Origin: Algoriphagus machipongonensis
Lineage (GTDB): Bacteria; Bacteroidota; Bacteroidia; Cytophagales; Cyclobacteriaceae
Direction of reading: 5' to 3'
Assembly (NCBI RefSeq): GCF_000166275.1
Contig: NZ_CM001023.1
Coordinates: 1,925,001-1,989,000, forward strand
DNA length: 64,000 bases
A program made the translations under genes and the position numbers. Positions 60,701 through 64,000 of this stretch are shown one piece after another; within the stretch, counting starts at the first letter, position 1; each line of letters opens with the position of its first letter. The notes beneath the pieces were generated by a model that searched no databases, was not told the DNA's origin, and worked only from the letters and a program-made list of their open reading frames with translations.

Positions 60701-63103
60701 GGAGAACTATCTGCTTATCAATTGATGACTTCTATTGAAAAAGGAGTCGCCAGGTATTTGACGATAAGGAATCAAAATAAGCACAAAAAAAATGTAGACC
60801 CTAATAAGGATACAGTTGGAATATCAGTGATTGCTATTGCCAATAGTTATGGTGGCTTATCTACAGATTCATCTATTCGAGCCGTCATTCAGGGAATTCA
60901 AAATGCCAATAGGAGTATTTTGAACTTCTACGAGGGGAAAATAAATGGTATAGAGGAAATTGAAATTATTGAGATTTTCAATGATAAGGCACTTTCTATA
61001 TTGAAAACCGTGCAGCGTCTTCAGACCAGTGATGGCAGAGAGTTTAATATTGTGTTTCAAGGAAAAGGTCTCCAATCTAAAATCGGAAGAAGGTGGAGAA
61101 TTCCTTATGATAATTCATCTGATTGGTGGACAAGAATTACCGTTTGTGAGGATGAAGATGACGGGGTAGAAAAATTTAAGATGTCTGTTGCTACGAGTGG
61201 GGCCAGTGAAAAAGTAGAGGAAGTCTATTCAAATAACAAGACCTTAAATATTCTGCTGAATGATATGACGATGAATAATCAATATTCTCCAGAGATCGCC
61301 AAAACGATGTTTGAGCTGTTGATTCCATTAAGTTTTAAAGAGGAGTTGAAGCGTCAGAATAATATTTCATGGGTTTTGGATGTAGCTTCTGCAGCTTACC
61401 CTTGGGAGATGATTCAAGAAAATGTAGACTCAGTTCCTATCTGTATTCATTCTGGGATGGTGAGACAATTGTCCACTGGGAATTTCAGAGAAAGAACTTC
61501 CAGAGTTAAAGAGAAGACTGCCTTGGTGGTGGGAGATCCTGTTTTGGATAAGTTTATGTCGCAGCTTCCAGGGGCAAAAAGAGAAGCGGAGTTAGTTTCT
61601 GGCTTATTAAAACAAGAAGGTTTTGTTACTCAAAGTTTGATTAACAGTTCTGCTTCGGCAATATTTTTAAAACTCTTCTCTAAAAATCATAAAGTAATCC
61701 ATCTTGCTGGGCATGGTGTATTTGAATATGGACCTAAGAAATCCACAGGTATGGTAATTGGGAATGATTCATTTTTAACTCCAGGGCAAATTGCAGGGAT
61801 GAGTGAAACAGCAGAAATGGTATTTGTTAACTGTTGCTATTTAGGCCAAATGGATCAGGAATCAGAGTTAAAAAGTCAACAGCGAAATAAATTTGCGGCG
61901 AACATAGGAACTCAATTGATCAATAACGGAGCTAGAGCGGTGATTGTAGCAGGTTGGGCTGTTGATGACACTGCAGCACTGGATTTTGCGAAGTTATTTT
62001 ACCAAAATATGTTTGAAGGGATAGGTTTTGGGGAGTCTGTTAAAAGGGCAAGAAAGAAGATCTATGAAGATCATGGCAAACGAACAAACACTTGGGGAGC
62101 ATTTCAATGTTATGGAGATCCTTTTTACAAATTAATCGATGGAAGAGGAGGTCAATCAGATGACTCGGGTATCGTTGTCTTAGAAGAGGTAGAAATAGAA
62201 CTGAAAAACCTATTCCAACAAATGGAAGCCAATGATTACGATCATCAATATATTTTGAATAGAATGATCAAGTTGGAAGATTCAGTAGAAAAGATTGGGC
62301 TTAAAAGTGATAAAATTTTAGAATTAGGAGCAGGTATTTACAGTGGTCTAAATGAATATGAAAGAGCGGTCAACTGCTATCAAAAATTGCTTTCTTTCAA
62401 TAATTCGAATTATACTGTTAAGTCTTTAGAGCAGTATGGGAATGTTAGGGCTAAGCTAGCAGTGAAAAATTTCTTTGAGGGTGAAGTAAAAGGTACTGAA
62501 ACTATCAAGCTACTTGATGAAGTGGTTTCTGATTTGAACGTGTTAATACAAATTGGAGAATCTACAGAAAGGTTAAGTCTTTTGGGTAGTACTCTGAAAA
62601 GGAAGATGTTCGTGTTGAGTCAAATAGGTTCAAAAGATAGCCTTAAGACTTTAGAGGAATCCATGAAAGCCTATGAAAGGGCATCAGTTCTCAGTGGATT
62701 CAGAAACCCTTATCCACTAAATAATTGGCTTTCACTATTTAGGATTGCTTTGCTAAATGAGGGGCAAACGAGTATAAGCAAAATTCCTTTGAAGGCTAGA
62801 AAGGCATTGGATGAGATTTTGGCAAATTATTCAAAAGAGTCTAGGGATTTTTGGACCCTGAGCAATATTGCCACTATCAAACTGACACAATTGCTCATGG
62901 GAAGCCCAAAGGTAACCTTAGAGGAACTTCAAAAAGCTTATGAGGGAATTTGGTCTATGGCGGGAAATAAGGGGCAAAAGTCAGCTGAAATTGAGCACTT
63001 GTCTATTATCATTGCTTCTTTGGGATTACTTAAATCGGATAAAGTAGCGGGATTGAAGAAAGAAATTGAGGAGTTAAAAACTCAGTTAGAAAAAAAGTTA
63101 TGA
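57794..63103 (+). CDS. Giant fusion: two alpha/beta-hydrolase domains, CHAT caspase-like protease, helical tail
   Basis: 1769 residues, no signal peptide or membrane helix, so cytoplasmic. Residues 1-160: acidic, unassigned. Hydrolase 1: HGTG (180-183) and nucleophile Ser246 in SQSRGG, with DUF7379-like surroundings. Hydrolase 2, LCAT/lipase-like: LPGIMGS (516-522), nucleophile Ser616 in AHSMGG, likely acid Asp788 (AGDESVTWASG) and His814 (VTHGGLS). Residues 880-1200: unassigned beta/alpha region. CHAT domain, about 1210-1470: His1307 in HLAGHG and Cys1348 in FVNCCYLGQ form the caspase-type dyad; it ends WGAFQCYGDPFYKL. From about 1490 a helical TPR-like region. CHAT domains act as regulated proteases in conflict and cell-death systems; the combined role is inference. 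Confidence 0.88.
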   Translation: MANLKIKLKGQDHSQFLTGEDQGFELYNLDQAFSVLNPTRGDVPEHSIDIDDDKIIEFEFDDDTVWIGDQESLREIFPSQFKRSGDGEELYLPDEISSDESDRGIIKKIGIKLLKVFVKKKVIRPKMRDLAFNLENKQLAFSGHDFEKVKYGVLCHCDKEFELTVAKGLDPKKRHLLFLHGTGSSTKSSFGDLKDSEGYNNLVTDYGTEQIIAFQHRTLTTSPLENVLELVGQLPSGIELDLLSQSRGGLVADVLARFCADGNGFGPEEKGVLIDNDRERDLEVIEELKSLMANKNIKIRKMVRVASPANGTTLASKRLNIFLNVTFNLVGLATGQAGNPVFIAFKEMILEAVSCKDDVDVLPGLEAMNPKSPFIKVLNYQGSEIVISAPLFVVGGSSELSLRFKSLVVLVGKFFFLDKNDLVVNTESMKWGAIREPGNVSIYIEKSGAIDHFKYFCTDNTLKAVIDALDVEVGKVPDQFLIQEKSSSLERGALGLEGGDYKREKITGDKPIVIMLPGIMGSNLRDDKMLWINYFRFLKGDLSKLQYQGGKPEKLSADSLISTSYKDLGENLEKTYDVLTFQFDWRLPLQQSASILNEKVKDLLKFEQPIKIVAHSMGGVLVRDFILYYPETWKALNSSIGFKAVFLGSPLGGSYRIPYVLFGKDSIIRLLGKIDIRHSTKDLLKVFSDFPGILNLLPIGKNNKHDFSDRNFWEKLRAASGDESWPIPSKKVLDEFAKHQELVLKEAESIDYKNICYIAGQSSKKNFTVCDLDIVEGELTFYATNAGDESVTWASGIPEGIRKLGQYYYANVTHGGLSKDSKLFAAIEDLLIYGSTSKIQNSLPSVRGEEKDFVAVETEPFDISEENVINTLLGVDYGEDKWKVETPIRVSVSHGDLKYAKYPVLAGHFEYDAILTTERSIDRQLNGELNRLLQMGLYPGPIGTNQIVLSDPNSNSTFKGGIIVGLGVPGELSAYQLMTSIEKGVARYLTIRNQNKHKKNVDPNKDTVGISVIAIANSYGGLSTDSSIRAVIQGIQNANRSILNFYEGKINGIEEIEIIEIFNDKALSILKTVQRLQTSDGREFNIVFQGKGLQSKIGRRWRIPYDNSSDWWTRITVCEDEDDGVEKFKMSVATSGASEKVEEVYSNNKTLNILLNDMTMNNQYSPEIAKTMFELLIPLSFKEELKRQNNISWVLDVASAAYPWEMIQENVDSVPICIHSGMVRQLSTGNFRERTSRVKEKTALVVGDPVLDKFMSQLPGAKREAELVSGLLKQEGFVTQSLINSSASAIFLKLFSKNHKVIHLAGHGVFEYGPKKSTGMVIGNDSFLTPGQIAGMSETAEMVFVNCCYLGQMDQESELKSQQRNKFAANIGTQLINNGARAVIVAGWAVDDTAALDFAKLFYQNMFEGIGFGESVKRARKKIYEDHGKRTNTWGAFQCYGDPFYKLIDGRGGQSDDSGIVVLEEVEIELKNLFQQMEANDYDHQYILNRMIKLEDSVEKIGLKSDKILELGAGIYSGLNEYERAVNCYQKLLSFNNSNYTVKSLEQYGNVRAKLAVKNFFEGEVKGTETIKLLDEVVSDLNVLIQIGESTERLSLLGSTLKRKMFVLSQIGSKDSLKTLEESMKAYERASVLSGFRNPYPLNNWLSLFRIALLNEGQTSISKIPLKARKALDEILANYSKESRDFWTLSNIATIKLTQLLMGSPKVTLEELQKAYEGIWSMAGNKGQKSAEIEHLSIIIASLGLLKSDKVAGLKKEIEELKTQLEKKL

Positions 63104-63194
63104 GGTGAATCATTAAAAACAAAAGCTGGCTCTTTTTGATCAAAGAAAAGCAAAACAAGAAATTTGGAATTAACCGGCTTCAAATCAGAATAGC

Positions 63195-64000
63195 CTATTG
63201 AATTTGGAGCTTCCTTTTCATGCAAGATTCCCTTATGACCAATTTTGCTTCCAGATTTTTAAATTCCAACTCAATTTCAGGGTTATTGATTTTGTTAAGT
63301 AAATACTGAGCACCAGTGACTCCCATTTCAAATGGTTGCTGATTGACAGTACTCAAAGTGGGACTTAGGTAAGTTGAAATAGGTTCATCAGCATATCCAA
63401 TAACAGACAATTGATTTGGGATTGAAATATTTAAATCATTAGCCACTTTATAAATTTCAAAGGCTAAGTAGTCGCTATAAGTAAAAGCTCCGTCAATTTG
63501 GAAATCTTTTAGGCAGGATCTGATATTTTCTATCAGATTTGGGTCACTACTTTCTAAAATCAAATCTTCATTTAATTCGATTTTATGTTTTCGGAGTGCT
63601 TCCTTAAAGCCCATAAAACGATTGAAGGTGGTAGATAAGTTTTCTGGCCCCTTAATATGAAGGATATTCCTACATCCATTTTGGCACAAGAAATCCACCG
63701 CAGTAAAAGCCCCATTAAAGTCGTCAGAAATAACATAAGGCGTTTCAATTTCTTCTGAAAATCTATCTACTAAAACTAAGGGAGTTCCACTGTCCATTAC
63801 TTCTTGAAGATGCTCAAATTTATCATTCATTTTAGAGATAGTGGCAATTATTCCATCTACCCTTGCATCCAAAAGTGCATGGGTGGATTTGATCTCCTGT
63901 TTTTGCTTTTCATTGGAGGTGCAAATCAGTAATTGGTAACCCGCTTTAGAAGTAACACTTTCTATTCCCGCAAGCATACGGCTATAGAAATGGTGAGTAA
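63195..64000 (-). CDS. LacI-family transcriptional regulator, N-terminus beyond window edge
   Basis: The frame is open to the right edge, so the ATG at 63977 is internal; upstream codons give HFYSRMLAGIESV, the usual link from the helix-turn-helix into the sugar-binding core. Visible are TSKAGYQLLICTSN, DARVDGIIATISK, GTPLVLVDRF, ISDDFNGAFTAVDFL, DGAFTYSDYLAFEIYKV and LSVIGYADEPISTYLSPTLSTVNQQPFEMG, all typical of LacI ligand-binding domains. The DNA-binding part lies outside. It is convergent with the CHAT gene, with no clear terminator in the 91-base gap. It probably controls a sugar locus to the right of the window. Confidence 0.92.
   Translation of the reverse strand, partial: THHFYSRMLAGIESVTSKAGYQLLICTSNEKQKQEIKSTHALLDARVDGIIATISKMNDKFEHLQEVMDSGTPLVLVDRFSEEIETPYVISDDFNGAFTAVDFLCQNGCRNILHIKGPENLSTTFNRFMGFKEALRKHKIELNEDLILESSDPNLIENIRSCLKDFQIDGAFTYSDYLAFEIYKVANDLNISIPNQLSVIGYADEPISTYLSPTLSTVNQQPFEMGVTGAQYLLNKINNPEIELEFKNLEAKLVIRESCMKRKLQIQ

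Noticed and set aside
1..64000. Mobile elements, prophage, CRISPR, tRNA or rRNA genes
   Set aside because: No transposase, integrase, phage structural gene, regularly spaced repeats, or RNA gene signatures were seen on either strand.

Overview
The window looks like part of a chromosome from a Bacteroidota bacterium, most likely a marine or aquatic member of the Cytophagales (Cyclobacteriaceae/Algoriphagus-like). The supporting signs are a SusC/SusD pair, a hybrid two-component sensor-regulator, several sulfatases, many lipoproteins with acidic residues after the lipobox Cys, tandem 800-residue FtsX-type permeases, DUF4397/DUF4136/DUF4159 proteins, an AT-rich composition and weak Shine-Dalgarno sites. 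I see no rRNA, tRNA, CRISPR array, transposase or phage gene. The genus is inference.

Layout. (1) 1-18109: an exporter region with six FtsX/MacB-type permeases (the first cut by the window edge), one ABC ATPase and one TolC-like outer-membrane protein. A two-gene sugar module (DUF1080 hydrolase plus Gfo/Idh/MocA oxidoreductase) splits it between perfect terminator hairpins. The oxidoreductase has an apparent one-base frameshift in an A-tract that separates its start codon from its Tat signal. (2) 18207-25045: single genes: OmpA-like lipoprotein, DUF4136 lipoprotein, uracil-DNA glycosylase, CDF cation exporter, a tandem pair of paralogous lipoproteins, and an NAD-dependent epimerase-like protein. 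(3) 25414-35923: a tightly packed likely operon of tldD (with Tat signal), tldE, DUF4159, MoxR ATPase, DUF58/VWA, BatA-like, DUF4175-like and a last membrane protein. This is a MoxR-VWA type envelope system joined to the TldD/E protease. (4) 35985-39639: a small secreted-peptide ORF, an ECF sigma factor with a partner that has an inner-membrane anchor and a beta-barrel-like C-terminus, a VOC protein and a DUF4397 lipoprotein. (5) 40011-54412: a polysaccharide utilisation locus for a sulfated glycan: SusC, SusD, a convergent hybrid two-component regulator, and three lipoprotein sulfatases. No glycoside hydrolase or lyase is visible. (6) 54555-57555: MATE exporter, then DinB protein divergent from a YafY/WYL regulator. 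(7) 57794-63103: a 1769-residue protein combining two alpha/beta-hydrolase domains, a CHAT (caspase-like) protease domain and a helical, TPR-like tail. This is the most unusual item in the window. (8) A LacI-type regulator runs off the right edge.

How the parts relate. The PUL would bind (SusD), import (SusC) and desulfate (three sulfatases) an oligosaccharide sensed by the hybrid regulator; backbone cleavage must come from elsewhere. The DUF1080/oxidoreductase pair fits the 3-keto-glycoside route of sugar breakdown. The permease-ATPase-TolC set would export something through the envelope but lacks a visible periplasmic adaptor. The CHAT-hydrolase protein is a candidate self-contained protease-activated lipase or esterase effector. 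All functional statements rest on motifs read by eye and on family knowledge; no database search was run.
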